Origin: Trichomonas vaginalis G3
Taxonomy: Eukaryota; Parabasalia; Trichomonadida; Trichomonadidae
Assembly: GCF_026262505.1 (NCBI RefSeq)
Contig: NC_067206.1
Span: forward strand, 24,257,896 to 24,321,895
DNA: 64,000 nt
Direction of reading: 5' to 3'
Shown here: one piece after another, positions 43,337-53,406 of the stretch
How positions within the stretch are numbered: the stretch's first letter is position 1
Layout of the letters: every line of letters starts with the position of its first letter
Translations under genes and position numbers: made by a program
The notes under the pieces: generated by a model
Database searches by the model: none
Seen by the model: the letters and a program-made list of their open reading frames with translations, nothing else
What the model was told of the DNA's origin: nothing

Positions 43337-43573
43337 CTATCTACCCCCTATTTTATTAAGTATTCCTTCAGCAATTCCACCAACTGCGTTACCTGCTTGT
43401 GCTCCCATCGCCGGATTACCTGCTTTAGCACCTAATACTCCTCCTATGATAGTTCCTGCCGTTTTCGCTACTGGTGCCAAAAAGTTTGCAACGGGTTTAA
43501 TAATCTTTTGATGAACCCAACTTGCAGCTTTCTTAATTCCTTCCCATAATTTTTTAAAGAATCCTGCCGCCAT
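43337..43573 (-). CDS. Amphipathic and Gly/Ala-rich peptide, 78 aa
   Basis: It starts MAAGFFKKLWEGIKKAASW like its neighbour, then has a hydrophobic Gly/Ala segment (TAGTIIGGVLGAKAGNPAMG) that could insert in a membrane. A role in membrane penetration or as a minor capsid protein is likely by analogy. The pair probably arose by duplication. Confidence 0.65.
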   Translation of the reverse strand: MAAGFFKKLWEGIKKAASWVHQKIIKPVANFLAPVAKTAGTIIGGVLGAKAGNPAMGAQAGNAVGGIAEGILNKIGGR

Positions 43574-43640
43574 CTCTGATTTAATATTAATTAAAAAATA
43601 TATTTCATCACTTATATTCTAATTTTTTATTTAATGATAA

Positions 43641-44036
43641 ATGAAACCGATTTTAAAAATAAATGAAACAGAGGAGGAAGAAATAAATGAAAGTGAAAAT
43701 GTTCAACAAAAAATAAACGTTGTTAAACCAATTACTGAAATAAAAATTTTTTCATCTGTTGATGAATTTAATGACTATTATGCTAATAATAAAAAATTAT
43801 TTGAAGAATTGACAACATGTAAATTGAATAAAATGTTTAAAGTTGAGGACAGAGTCCAAGACCCGGAGGGTCATGGATTCAAAATTTCAAAAATAAAAGG
43901 TGTTGTTAGTTTAAAATCTATTCCTCAATCAAGAATCACCTCATTAATGAAAATTGATGATTTAACAAAAAGAATAGAAATTATTGAAGAAAGAATGAAT
44001 CAAATAATTGATTTCATAAATTCAAATAATCATTAG
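43641..44036 (+). CDS. Hypothetical coiled-coil protein, 131 aa
   Basis: The start MKPILKINETEEEEINESE follows the TTTTTTATTTAATGATAAATG leader, which is nearly identical to that before 28000. The C terminus (LTKRIEIIEERMNQIIDFI) is coiled-coil-like. No family is recognised. Confidence 0.6.
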   Translation: MKPILKINETEEEEINESENVQQKINVVKPITEIKIFSSVDEFNDYYANNKKLFEELTTCKLNKMFKVEDRVQDPEGHGFKISKIKGVVSLKSIPQSRITSLMKIDDLTKRIEIIEERMNQIIDFINSNNH

Positions 44037-44125
44037 TTTCTTAAAGTTCAATGTTGAACTCATCAAATTCTTTTTAAAGTTTATTTTTTTATTTTTTATT
44101 TTTTATTTCATTATGGTAGTGAATC

Positions 44126-44871
44126 TTTTATTCATGAAAATAATTATTTCTAATTTCTTTTACTCTCTCATACATACTAGATTTGAAGAATTCGGAACTT
44201 TTACCATAATCTCCTAAATGTTTTCTAATCCCTAACGTGTGCCAGTTATTATATGAAACTGTATAAACTTTATCTTTATCTTTACACCTTTCATCACTTC
44301 CAATATATTTATATCTCAGTTTTGATTTAGCATTTTCATAATCATTAACGTTTAATAATTCACAGTCTTCCTTTTTAAATAAATGTTTAAGATATTCAGG
44401 ATTTAATACTCTACGTTTATATGCTCCTAACTTAGTTCTAAAGGTTTTTCTACAAAATTTAGGAATTCCATCCTCTTTAATGTCATCAATGATTTCCATT
44501 TCATTATTTTCAATTTCTTCTTCTCGTTTATGAGGTCTTTGATTATGACTCCATTGATTCCATGAAATTAAATATTCTTTATCATTATATTTATACCTCA
44601 TTAGCTTATTTTGGCTTTCATATTCATTTAATAATTCACAATCTTCATTTTTAAATTGAAGTTTAACCCATTCAGGATTTAAACAATGTTTAATTAATCG
44701 CGGAATATCTGACATCATCTATATATAGATTCTTTTATAAAAGATAAAAAAATAAATTATTTTAAAATTAATGTTAATTTTTTTAATGATTTATAAATAA
44801 ATATATTTTAATGCATCGTCTATATATAGATGTAACAAAAAAAGTCACACAACCCGCACTCATCTACTACT
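44126..44871. repeat. Right terminal inverted repeat of element B
   Basis: This is the inverse of 27197-27938 and ends CTACTACT at 44871. Confidence 0.95.
44128..44718 (-). CDS. TIR-encoded protein, right copy
   Basis: The 196-aa protein MMSDIPRLIKHCLNPEWVK... lies wholly inside the TIR and reads inward. It contains two related halves: KNEDCELLNEYESQNKLMRY.KYNDKEYLISWNQW and KKEDCELLNVNDYENAKSKL..YIGSD...YTVSYNNW. Each half has an E-D-CELLN start and a Y.S(W/Y)N.W end, so it is a tandem repeat of one small domain, perhaps DNA-binding. The copy in the left TIR is broken. No named family is recognised. Confidence 0.7.
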   Translation of the reverse strand: MMSDIPRLIKHCLNPEWVKLQFKNEDCELLNEYESQNKLMRYKYNDKEYLISWNQWSHNQRPHKREEEIENNEMEIIDDIKEDGIPKFCRKTFRTKLGAYKRRVLNPEYLKHLFKKEDCELLNVNDYENAKSKLRYKYIGSDERCKDKDKVYTVSYNNWHTLGIRKHLGDYGKSSEFFKSSMYERVKEIRNNYFHE

Positions 44872-44877
44872 ATCGTT
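44872..44877. repeat. Target site duplication ATCGTT, right of element B
   Basis: This is an exact match to 27191-27196. Confidence 0.95.
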
Positions 44878-45629
44878 TTACCACAATTCAAAATAATTAA
44901 TGTTGATAAATGTATTTAATATGTAATATTAAACATATTTTGCGCGAGAAGTGAGTTGTGGTAACTTTCGTGGATATCCATCGTTCATTTTATGGTAAAA
45001 ATTCTCAATTTGTGGGAAAAGTTCTCAATTTTGTGGTAATTTTTATGTACCACAACTCAATTTGTGGTCACTTCATCTTACCACGTGGTAAGTTTTTATA
45101 AAACTCTTTATTTACCATTGATTTCTGATTTAATATCAATATCTTGAATAATCAAGCATATCTATCGCTTTAAATTTTATTCTCTAATTCCAAAAAAAAT
45201 TCAAAAATCAAAAAATGAAAAAAATATTTAGAATTTTTTCCGTCAAAAATAAAAAATGTTCCCACTGAGTGGTTTCCATGGAAAGTTACCACTGGGTCCC
45301 ACAGGGATTGGTCTAAGTATTTCTTAATAGAATGTGAAATAAAGTAAAATTAACTATATTCAAAATGGAAAAAAATCCAAAAAAATTTTGAAAAAAAGAA
45401 TTTCATGATAAAAAGCATAAATTTTGCATCAGAAAATTAAATTCAGGTATTTTTTTGAAATAGAAGGAGTCCTAAAATTAGTTAAAAATCATTTTTTATT
45501 CAAAAGAAACGCTATTTTTAAGGAATTGAAAAGAATTTTATTTAATAATATTTTATTTATAGAATTTGCCTATATCATATGCATAGACATATTGAATTGT
45601 AAACATGAGAACACTAATTACATTAACTT

Positions 45630-46072
45630 GTCGTTCAAATTATTGCCTCGAGAAAAAAGTGCTATAAATTTACTCAATTAGTTTACAAACGTAAATATTT
45701 GGCATAAACTTTACGTTTGTAAACTAATTTGGTAAACTCGTAGTTCAAATTATTGCATCGAGAAAAAAAGTGCTATAAATTTACTCAATTAGTTTACAAA
45801 CGTAAATATTTGGCATAAACTTTACGTTTGTAAACTAATTTGGTAAACTCGTAGTTCAAATTATTGCATCGAGAAAAAAAGTGCTATAAATTTACTCAAT
45901 TAGTTTACAAACGTAAATATTTGGCATAAACTTTACGTTTGTAAACTAATTTGGTAAACTCGTAGTTCAAATTATTGCATCGAGAAAAAAAGTGCTATAA
46001 ATTTACTCAATTAGTTTACAAACGTAAATATTTGGCATAAACTTTACGTTTGTAAACCAATTTGATTAAATT
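45630..46072. repeat. 111-bp tandem array, four units with hairpins
   Basis: Units begin at about 45630, 45741, 45852 and 45963. Each contains AGTTTACAAACGTAAA, a loop, and TTTACGTTTGTAAACT, a perfect hairpin stem. Middle units are identical; the outer two diverge slightly at their ends. It lies in the right flank of element B inside the older bracketing repeat. Confidence 0.93.
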
Positions 46073-46473
46073 TAGTAAATTTTAGTTCGAATGCAAGTTT
46101 TCTCGGTAAATCATTTTTTAGACCTCAAATGAGATATATGATCATATGAGTCACATATGATTTAATCCGAATATGTGTGAGAATTGAGTTTAAAACGAAG
46201 TTTATTTTTTGGACTATATTTCGCCATTTTAAAATGTGTAATAATGATATAATTCGCATGAAATTGAAAAATATTGACTGGATGTGTAATGGTTTTATAA
46301 TTGCAATGTTGATTTGATCGAATTTAAATGAATATATAACGCGATGAAATTTCGAATTGCTCAAATGTCTGTAATTCATATATGGTGCACATATTAATAT
46401 TACATTTCGTTGATATTTACCACATAAACCTTTAAATATTAAGTCATTTTAAAGTTATATGCGATTTAGTTCC

Positions 46474-46558
46474 AAAATGCACGTTTAGAAAAAGACGATA
46501 ACGATTAAATTACAAAATCGATAACGATAACGATTAAATTACAAAATCGATAACGACC
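46474..46558 (-). repeat. Right inverted end of the older bracketing element
   Basis: This is the reverse complement of 25009-25066, with the CGATAACGATTAAATTACAA segment doubled. Confidence 0.75.
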
Positions 46559-46690
46559 CAAAAAATGAGATAAAAAAGTACGTTTGGAAAATTCATTTTT
46601 AGCATTTTAGGAATTTTCTCACTTTTCTTCCAAATTGACATCCTTATATGAAATGTTTAACAAACTTTAAAAATAATAATAAAAAAAAGA

Positions 46691-47403
46691 TTATGATACA
46701 AACAATCGATTTTTTTCCTCACAATTTTCAAATGGATCTATAACACCTTTGGCGGCATCTTGAATTAGATCTGCTACAAATTTTTTAACACTCACAAGAT
46801 TATCCGGACTCAGAATATCATATTGAATTGAGATAATTTCATTCATTATAACGGCTTCTGGCTGGAGTTTATGAATAAATGCGGCAATTTTTATAAATAA
46901 ATTGCTACTCCGTAGCATCCTAATACTCCTTTGTAATTGTAAATCATTTATGTCAGAGGTTAAATCTAGACTGCCAAACTTTGAATAAGGCTCTAATTTA
47001 TCATTAATAATTGATATTTTTTCGGCAGAATTATTTTTTATCCAGTCCGATAAATTCTTTTTAATAGCTGTGATTTCAGATATGATTTCTGAGTCATCTA
47101 TTGAGTTTCTACGCAATGAAAACTCAAATTCTTGCCATAATTTATTAATTATATTACGTTTGAGTTCATCTTGCTTAAAAATATCTGCATATACGGAAAA
47201 AGTGTTCCGCATTTCATTAATCCATTCATGAGGATTTTGATAATTTTTTTTTCGAGCCTACCACGGATTTGATCGAACGAATATGGATGATTAGCTTCGT
47301 CAGCAGCCAATTTTGAATCGATGTTTTCGAATACATCCCATATTGGCTGCTGCTGGAGCTCATCCATGAGTTGTAGAGAGCTTCTTATCTGATTTTCATT
47401 CAT
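46691..47403 (-). CDS. Bromodomain-like small protein, one frame discontinuity
   Basis: The first part, MNENQIRSSLQLMDELQQQP through FDQIRGRLEKK, runs into a nine-T homopolymer (47244-47252 on the plus strand). After it the protein continues in the next frame as NYQNPHEWINEMRNTFSVYA and onward to the stop at 46691. Together about 237 codons resemble the small trichomonad bromodomain-like proteins, with a helix, a P-[ILF]-S..IR..L....Y....EW...M...F pattern, then coiled coils. The acetyl-lysine asparagine is not obvious. The break at a homopolymer makes a sequencing error likely. Confidence 0.5.
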
Positions 47404-48130
47404 TTGTCAAAATTTCACTATTTCTGACAAAATTTACTTGTCAAAATCGTAGTATAGCTTGAAAATCCTCCAATCCTAATCATTATGTCTTTCAACTTTG
47501 GAATTATATGACCTAACATAAACTCTATCATATTGTAGTATAAAACACATATGACAATAAAAAATGGGTAATTATAGTAATCCAGGATTTAATATGCACA
47601 GCCAACACTTTGATCAAATAAATATCTATTCGATATAAATTAAAGAAATCTGGATTTGATAATAATATCTCCAAAATTCATCGATAAAATTCGGCAATTC
47701 CACGTATATGAGTTCCATGGCATGTCGTAAGTGTACTACGAAACTCGTATACATTAGCAAACACAAAAGTCTGCACTTCAAATTAAACTTGCTAAAAACC
47801 GCGCGTCCTGTAGTGATCATTTGGATCACCTTTAGGATCTTTACATTTCCCCTAATTTTCTATCAATCAGAGAAATGTGACGAGCTTCGATGGGAAATTC
47901 AATTTTATTCTCATCGTTAGTTTTCTTTCAAATTTACAAATTTTCTTTCCTTTTTTTCACCATAAAAAATTTAAAATATTATTGCCAAAATATAATTGCA
48001 TGAGGATAAACGGTTTTTTTCAATTCTCAAAAAAACGATAATTATGGGGATGTACATAAAAATGTATTCTGATGCCATCGATGGAAATAATCTTGAAAAA
48101 AATATAGGAGAAAAATTTGGCAAAAATATA
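47404..48130. other. Intergenic DNA between two divergent host genes
   Basis: No gene was seen. The interval separates the bromodomain-like gene (minus) from ornithine decarboxylase (plus) and should contain both promoters. Confidence 0.6.
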
Positions 48131-48143
48131 TCATTTCATTTTA
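48131..48143 (+). promoter_or_regulatory. Inr-like element of ornithine decarboxylase
   Basis: TCATTTCATTTTA closely resembles the trichomonad initiator (TCAYTWYTCATTA type) and lies 11-23 bases before the ATG, the usual distance in this group. Confidence 0.6.
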
Positions 48144-48153
48144 TTAATTCAAT

Positions 48154-49350
48154 ATGAAGCATACAGCACCACCAGACAACTTTACACGCATAAATACTCT
48201 TGATGACACAATTGTAGATGCAATTCACAAGTTCAGTCCTGATACAGCCATATGGCTTGCAGATATGAATAGGGTTAGATATTGTGCCAATCTTTGGGAA
48301 GCCTACCTTCCAAAAATCAAAGCTCACTATGCAATGAAATGCTGCGATGAACCAAATCTACTTAAATTCCTTGCTGATCATGGATTTGGCTTTGATTGTG
48401 CTTCTAAAAAAGAAATTGAAGTAATCACACAAGATTTAGGAGTTGATGCTAACAGAATTGTATTTTCCCATCCTCTTAAAAACAAAGAAGCCATACTTTA
48501 TGCCAAGGAAGTTGGTGTCGAAAGAATGGTCTTTGATACAGAAGAAGAACTTCGTAAAATCTTAAGATTCTATCCTGAAGCTGAAGTTTATCTTCGCGTC
48601 AAGCCAAAATTCTCTAACGCTAAAATTCCATTGTCTAAGAAGTATGGAGCACCACCAGAAGATGTTCCTAACCTTCTTCAGCTTGCTTCTGAGCTTGGAG
48701 CCAATTTCATCGGATTTTCATTCCATGTCGGAAGTCAATGTGACGATATCAACACATTCAGGCAAGTTTTCCAATATGTTGCAGAGCTTAAAGTTAAGGC
48801 GGAAGAATTAGGCTTAAATGTGTGCTTTATCGATATTGGTGGCGGATTTTATCCCCCTCATGCGCCTGCAAATAATTCTTTCAAAGAAATCACAGAAACA
48901 ATTAACAACGCAATTGATGAATTCTTTGGAGAAAACGAAATTGAATTCGTTGGAGAACCTGGCAGATTCTTTGCATCTGAATACATGGATCTCATTTTGC
49001 CTGTTACATGCGCAAAGATACATGAAGATGACCATGGAGAAAGAACACAAAGCATTTATATCCCCGACGGAATCTATGGTGCCTTCAATTCAATTATTTA
49101 CGACCATAATAATCCTCATTTTGAAATTCATACAGAAGGAGATAGTGAAAAACTACCAACAACTATTTGGGGACAGACATGTGACTCTGCAGATATTGTC
49201 TACGAAGACATGATGTGGCCAGAGCTTGAAGTCGGAGATTTGCTTATTGTTCGAAGATTCTCTGCATATACCTACTCTCCAACTGCATTTTTCAATGGTT
49301 TTCACCATCATCCTGTTGTCGTTCTCAATAAGGATGAGGATGATATTTAA
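48154..49350 (+). CDS. ODC: Ornithine decarboxylase
   Basis: This 398-aa PLP-dependent, fold-III decarboxylase converts ornithine to putrescine in the cytosol. In trichomonads it is the main polyamine step and part of the arginine dihydrolase energy pathway. Visible sites are the PLP lysine K62 (HYAMKCCDEP), H191 (HVGSQC), the glycine loop at 229-231 (DIGGGFYPP), EPGR at 268-271, and the catalytic cysteine C343 (WGQTCDSAD). Near the end is YSPTAFFNGF, the substrate/dimer-interface segment. It is shorter than the mammalian enzyme and lacks the C-terminal degradation tail. The gene is intact and intronless. Confidence 0.97.
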   Translation: MKHTAPPDNFTRINTLDDTIVDAIHKFSPDTAIWLADMNRVRYCANLWEAYLPKIKAHYAMKCCDEPNLLKFLADHGFGFDCASKKEIEVITQDLGVDANRIVFSHPLKNKEAILYAKEVGVERMVFDTEEELRKILRFYPEAEVYLRVKPKFSNAKIPLSKKYGAPPEDVPNLLQLASELGANFIGFSFHVGSQCDDINTFRQVFQYVAELKVKAEELGLNVCFIDIGGGFYPPHAPANNSFKEITETINNAIDEFFGENEIEFVGEPGRFFASEYMDLILPVTCAKIHEDDHGERTQSIYIPDGIYGAFNSIIYDHNNPHFEIHTEGDSEKLPTTIWGQTCDSADIVYEDMMWPELEVGDLLIVRRFSAYTYSPTAFFNGFHHHPVVVLNKDEDDI

Positions 49351-49383
49351 AATTAACTAAAAGTTTTCAACTATTAATTTTTT

Positions 49384-49605
49384 TTAAGGGTGCCCTTACC
49401 ACTTTCTGACATGCTCCCATAATATCAATATATCTTTATTGTGATTGCAAAAAAAGTATAACAGTAATATAAGGTACTATGTAGTGATTTAAAATAACTT
49501 CTTCCCGAACAAAGTTAATGACTTTTTACCTTAGAAAAATCGGATAAAAAACTAGAATGTCAAAAAAATTGAGAGAATGTCAGAAAGTGGTAAGTGCACC
49601 CTTAA
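49384..49605. mobile_element. MITE, 222 bp
   Basis: The ends TTAAGGGTGCCCTTACCACT and its inverse (AGTGGTAAGTGCACCCTTAA) continue to about 33 bp of inverted repeat (through CTTTCTGACAT). The flanking TTAA or TA may be the target duplication. It has no coding capacity. Confidence 0.85.
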
Positions 49606-49608
49606 CTC

Positions 49609-49697
49609 AATGACTGATTTACTGCTCCTTTAAATAACTATTTCACTTTTCTAGTCCTAAACAGGAATCTTGAAACCAGAATCAGAAATCAGTCATT
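49609..49697. repeat. Inverted repeat downstream of the MITE
   Basis: AATGACTGATTT at the left is mirrored by AAATCAGTCATT at the right, with further partial pairing of TCCT.AAACAGGA inside. It is a small foldback of about 89 bp. Confidence 0.65.
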
Positions 49698-49745
49698 GAC
49701 ATGAATGAAAAATTGTTGTCAATTCATATTTTAGGATTTTGATGA

Positions 49746-50478
49746 CTATGATTTTTCATCAGAAATGAAGCAACAAATAAAATAAAGATTGGAAAGTTTC
49801 AAAATCAAAAGCCTCCGTTGCTGGAAGTTAATTTTGGAATAATCAACCTTTCCTGGATAAATTGTTCCGTAGAACAAAAGCTTCGCTAATGTAACAGCCT
49901 TTAGCATCTCTATTTCATTATAGTCTATTAAAGTCATATAACTTTCATTATAATTAATACCAAAGTTTTGAATCTTGAATTTAGAGTAGTTTCGTTTGGG
50001 TTTCACTTGGTAATTGTAACACCAATGTTTCACATTTTCAAGGGTAAAATTTTGAATATCTTCTTTCTTTACATATCTATTATCAATTTCTTCCCATTTA
50101 CCAGGAGAGAACTCTCCAAACAAAGTGTAATTGATCATGATTCGATCAAGTCCTGCATATAAAATTTTATAGTTTGTAAGAGATACTTTTGAACTTAAAA
50201 AATCGATAGTAATCCACATTTCATTATCACCAATACCAGAAACAAACCTAGATTGTGGATATTTTACTGGATTATGAACAATACAATCTACTGATGTGCG
50301 GTGTGCAGAAATATAATCATATGAAGATGAATTTTTTATAATTAAGAAATTTGCTTTTGTAAGGTTTTCAGTTCTATATAAACTTCGCATGGCATTGAAA
50401 AGATCATCAAAATCAGTGAGATCAACTTTCGGTTCTCTAGTTGTAACAGGGATTGAACTGATAATTTTCGATTTTTAT
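49746..50478 (-). pseudogene. Discoidin (F5/8 type C)-like protein, 5' truncated
   Basis: The frame is open from about 50478, where a stop precedes it, through SIPVTTREPKVDLTDFDDLF to the first Met at 50390 and on to 49746. The C-terminal half has the discoidin-like pattern DNEMWITIDFLSSKVSLTNY, then INYTLFGEFSPGKWEEIDN. In trichomonads this domain usually ends longer proteins with a BTB or coiled-coil N terminus, which is missing here. It is either a 5'-truncated gene or one starting at 50390 (214 aa). Confidence 0.55.
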
Positions 50479-52199
50479 TAATTCAGCTTTTAAAATCTTC
50501 AAATGAGCAGTAAATACAATGATTATCTTCGAGTGTTATTGTAGTTTCATATTGAATAGGTACCGAGTTAGAAAACAACTCATATTTGGAGAAAACAATA
50601 AAAAAATGGTAATGATGTGACACTTTTTCAAAAGGAATTCAATAAAAAAGGTACAGTCACTTCCTTCCATCCAAAAATTTGGCCTGAAACTCTGGCGAGA
50701 GACTATACATATTGTGTATGTGTAGAATGCTGAGTTTGGAAAAAATCTGCTAATACAATCTTGAGTTATATTATCCCCACAAATTATATACAGAAATAGC
50801 TTATATATCGGCAAGAGATGATTCAGTACAAGAAGTAGATCAGTTTTCTCTCATAAAATTAATCATATATCAAAATAATGCAGTACATTTGATACAATTT
50901 ACAATATTGGTATAAAATTGAAGCTTACAATATCAAGAACTTTATAGAAAACAGCTCAAAGATATCATATGTTAACTACAATCTTAGAATTACATTTTTA
51001 ATCTTCTAAAATCAAGATATATTAGACTAAAAACTTGATTTATACTCTTTTTATCAGAGCGTTTTACTGAGTTAGCTTACTTTTTTTCACAATCTAATTC
51101 ATTTGTTTTAAAATTGAATACTATTTGGAATGATATTTGTGATTGAAAATATATTTTAAAATTGACCGTTAAATTCATCATAACATATGATAAGAAATAA
51201 AATCCTGATCCTCATTCTGTTCCATTTAATAGTTAAAAATTCCAAAAATAATTTAAAAAAAGAAAAATAAATATCAAAGATTTGATTTTTCACCTGGAAA
51301 AATGAATTTTGAATTTTTTTTGGAAAACCAAAATGAAGTATTATTGTCCAAACTTTGAATTTGAAACCTTTCTAAGTGCAAAAAACCAATAATTGTTGAT
51401 TCCAATATTAAATTTTTTAATCTGCAATACAAAGAAGACCAAATCTCAGATGTTATGATAAAAATGATATACACACTAGAATTTTCTAATTTTTTTCAAG
51501 TAAATTAATATTGTTTTTATTTCATCAACAACAAGTAAATATAATAATCGCATCTAAGTGTATCCGTAAATATTTCGTAATTACTATTGTTTGTGATATC
51601 AAACAATAACAATGTGATAAGATTTCAAATTTCAATATTAAAAAAATCTCATGAAATTAGAGTAATTGTTTGGATAATGAACATTACTTAGTAAGGAAAA
51701 GACAAATTATTTCTGAAAAACTTCATGAAAGCATGTTAATATCGTAATTTATTCTACAGAAAAATTGGAAAAGCCGATTTGTTGGATTTTTAAGCTATGT
51801 ATTTATCATTTGAGCGTGATTAATATATCTGACTTTTTAGCAAAATTTTTGGTTGGAAACTATCAAATTGTAATTTGATTTCCTGATGTATGTTTTTGTA
51901 TACGTGATTTATGACCTTATTCATTTTAGGAGCTATTCTATGACTGTGAATAGTTTAGAACGATATTTATTGAAATTGGAAAATATAATCAGCCTGAAGA
52001 GGGTTCATCCGAATCAATATGCATAGAGAAAGTATAGATGGCTATGTTCTGTTGCAATGTCTCATTGAAGGCTTTTTTGATAAAATACATAAGGAGATTG
52101 GAAGGATATAAATACCCTAGATATTTTTCTAAAAAAATTTTCTAGAAAGTTGTGCGAATCTGCTGGAATGGTCTTTCCCACCCATTGTTAAAAAAAGGT
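50479..52199. other. Non-coding AT-rich DNA before element C
   Basis: No gene, RNA or repeat could be supported on either strand. Confidence 0.6.
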
Positions 52200-52448
52200 A
52201 GTGGGGCCTCCAGGCACTTCGTGCCCTCTAGCCCTGAAGATGTTTAGTATAACTTTGTCCGGACAAGTAAGGGTCTATCGTCGCTACAGGAAAAGTTACA
52301 GGCGTTCCAAGGAAGTATACTTTGAGAAGCCTTCTTCTGGGTCGAAAACATTATATAATGTGTCGCTTTTCACAAATTATATATGTTTTCATGTTTTGTC
52401 ACTTTTCTATCACTTTTCAGGAAAAAACATTTTTATTATTATATATAA

Positions 52449-53267
52449 ATGAATTTTACAAAACCACCGTTACCGTTCTTTGGAAATAAGGGTAAATGTA
52501 AAGATATTATATTGAGAGAACTTAAGAAACTACCGAATGGTCTAACATTTGTAGATTTGTTCGGTGGAAGTTTCTATATATCCCATTTGTGCCATACAAT
52601 ATTCCCAGACTCAAAGATTATATGCAATGACTTCGACAACTATATGGACCGTCTCAAACATATACCAGACACAAACAATATATTGAAAGCGTTAAAAGAA
52701 AAGATACCTATAGGTAAGATGGAACGTATACCATTAGATAAGAAAAATATTGTGAGAGAGGTTTTGAAAAAAGCAGAATATATAGACTGGGATAGTATAT
52801 CTGCTAGACTATTATATAGTGGTTCTATAAGAGTTCATGACATTGAAACACTTATGTCAAATGTTTTATATCTTAACTATACAAATGTTTTCAAAGAGAA
52901 CATAGAAAAATATATTGAGGGTATAGAGTTTGTGAGATGTCATTGGACAGAGTTGTATGAAAAATATAAAGACAAGGAAAATGTTTTCTTTATAGTGGAC
53001 CCGCCGTTCTATAACACATGGGATTTTCAATACCAAGTAGACTGGACTTTGAGAGACTCTTTAGAAACTTTAGACGTTTTACATAACTGTCCATGCTTTT
53101 ACTTTACATCCGATAAAAGTGGTTTGGAAACCGTTATGAGATGGTTAGAGGACATACATGACTATGAGTTTAGATATGACAAGATAGAATATGAGAGAGG
53201 TCCTATAAACCGGAGAAAGTGTCATAACAAAGAAATTTTACTAGTAAGTAAATGTGGTTTGAAATAG
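52449..53267 (+). CDS. D12-class (Dam-like) DNA adenine-N6 methyltransferase
   Basis: This 272-aa methyltransferase has PPLPFFGNKGK at residues 5-15 (the N-terminal SAM motif of the D12 class), FVDLFGGSF at 35-43 (motif I), and VDPPFYNT near 182 (the DPP[YF] catalytic motif IV). It would methylate adenine N6 in DNA using SAM. Dam-like enzymes of virus origin and abundant 6mA have been reported for trichomonads, so this may act on element or host DNA. The TTTTTATTATTATATATAAATG leader is of the element type. The gene is whole. Confidence 0.88.
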   Translation: MNFTKPPLPFFGNKGKCKDIILRELKKLPNGLTFVDLFGGSFYISHLCHTIFPDSKIICNDFDNYMDRLKHIPDTNNILKALKEKIPIGKMERIPLDKKNIVREVLKKAEYIDWDSISARLLYSGSIRVHDIETLMSNVLYLNYTNVFKENIEKYIEGIEFVRCHWTELYEKYKDKENVFFIVDPPFYNTWDFQYQVDWTLRDSLETLDVLHNCPCFYFTSDKSGLETVMRWLEDIHDYEFRYDKIEYERGPINRRKCHNKEILLVSKCGLK

Positions 53268-53383
53268 GACTACTTGTTTTAGGTTTTTTCCATTGTGTCA
53301 TTTATTTATTTGACGTGGCAGAAAAGTACAGAGAATATGAAGATGAACCAATGCCTGCAAATGTTCAGCATATGTACTCGTAA
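53252..53383 (+). CDS. Small single-pass membrane protein, 43 aa
   Basis: MWFEIGLLVLGFFHCVIYLF forms one hydrophobic helix, followed by an acidic tail (EKYREYEDEPMPANVQ). It overlaps the methyltransferase 3' end by 16 bases in another frame. The clean helix-plus-tail layout and compact spacing support a real gene. The function is unknown. Confidence 0.5.
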   Translation: MWFEIGLLVLGFFHCVIYLFDVAEKYREYEDEPMPANVQHMYS

Positions 53384-53406
53384 GAGATATTTTTATCTAA
53401 TATTAA

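Larger units (their letters stand above)
27197..44871. mobile_element. Element B: complete-length Maverick/Polinton, 17.7 kb
   Basis: The ends are AGTAGTAGATGAG and its exact complement, with about 742-746 bp terminal inverted repeats and a perfect 6-bp target duplication. Gene content is a TIR-encoded protein, PolB, integrase, KilA-N protein, tail-fibre protein, packaging ATPase, capsid candidate, amphipathic peptides and unknowns. The exact target duplication and nearly identical TIRs point to a fairly recent insertion. The element is nevertheless broken, with roughly ten or more breaks in total, heaviest in the integrase part. Confidence 0.96.

Noticed and set aside
45424-45681. 85-codon plus-strand frame before the 111-bp array
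   Set aside because: It is Ile/Phe/Lys/Asn-rich AT-driven sequence that runs into the tandem repeat; no start signal.
50536-50814. 92-codon minus-strand frame
   Set aside because: There is no Inr-like start, no recognisable motif, and its composition is that of the AT-rich intergenic DNA around it.
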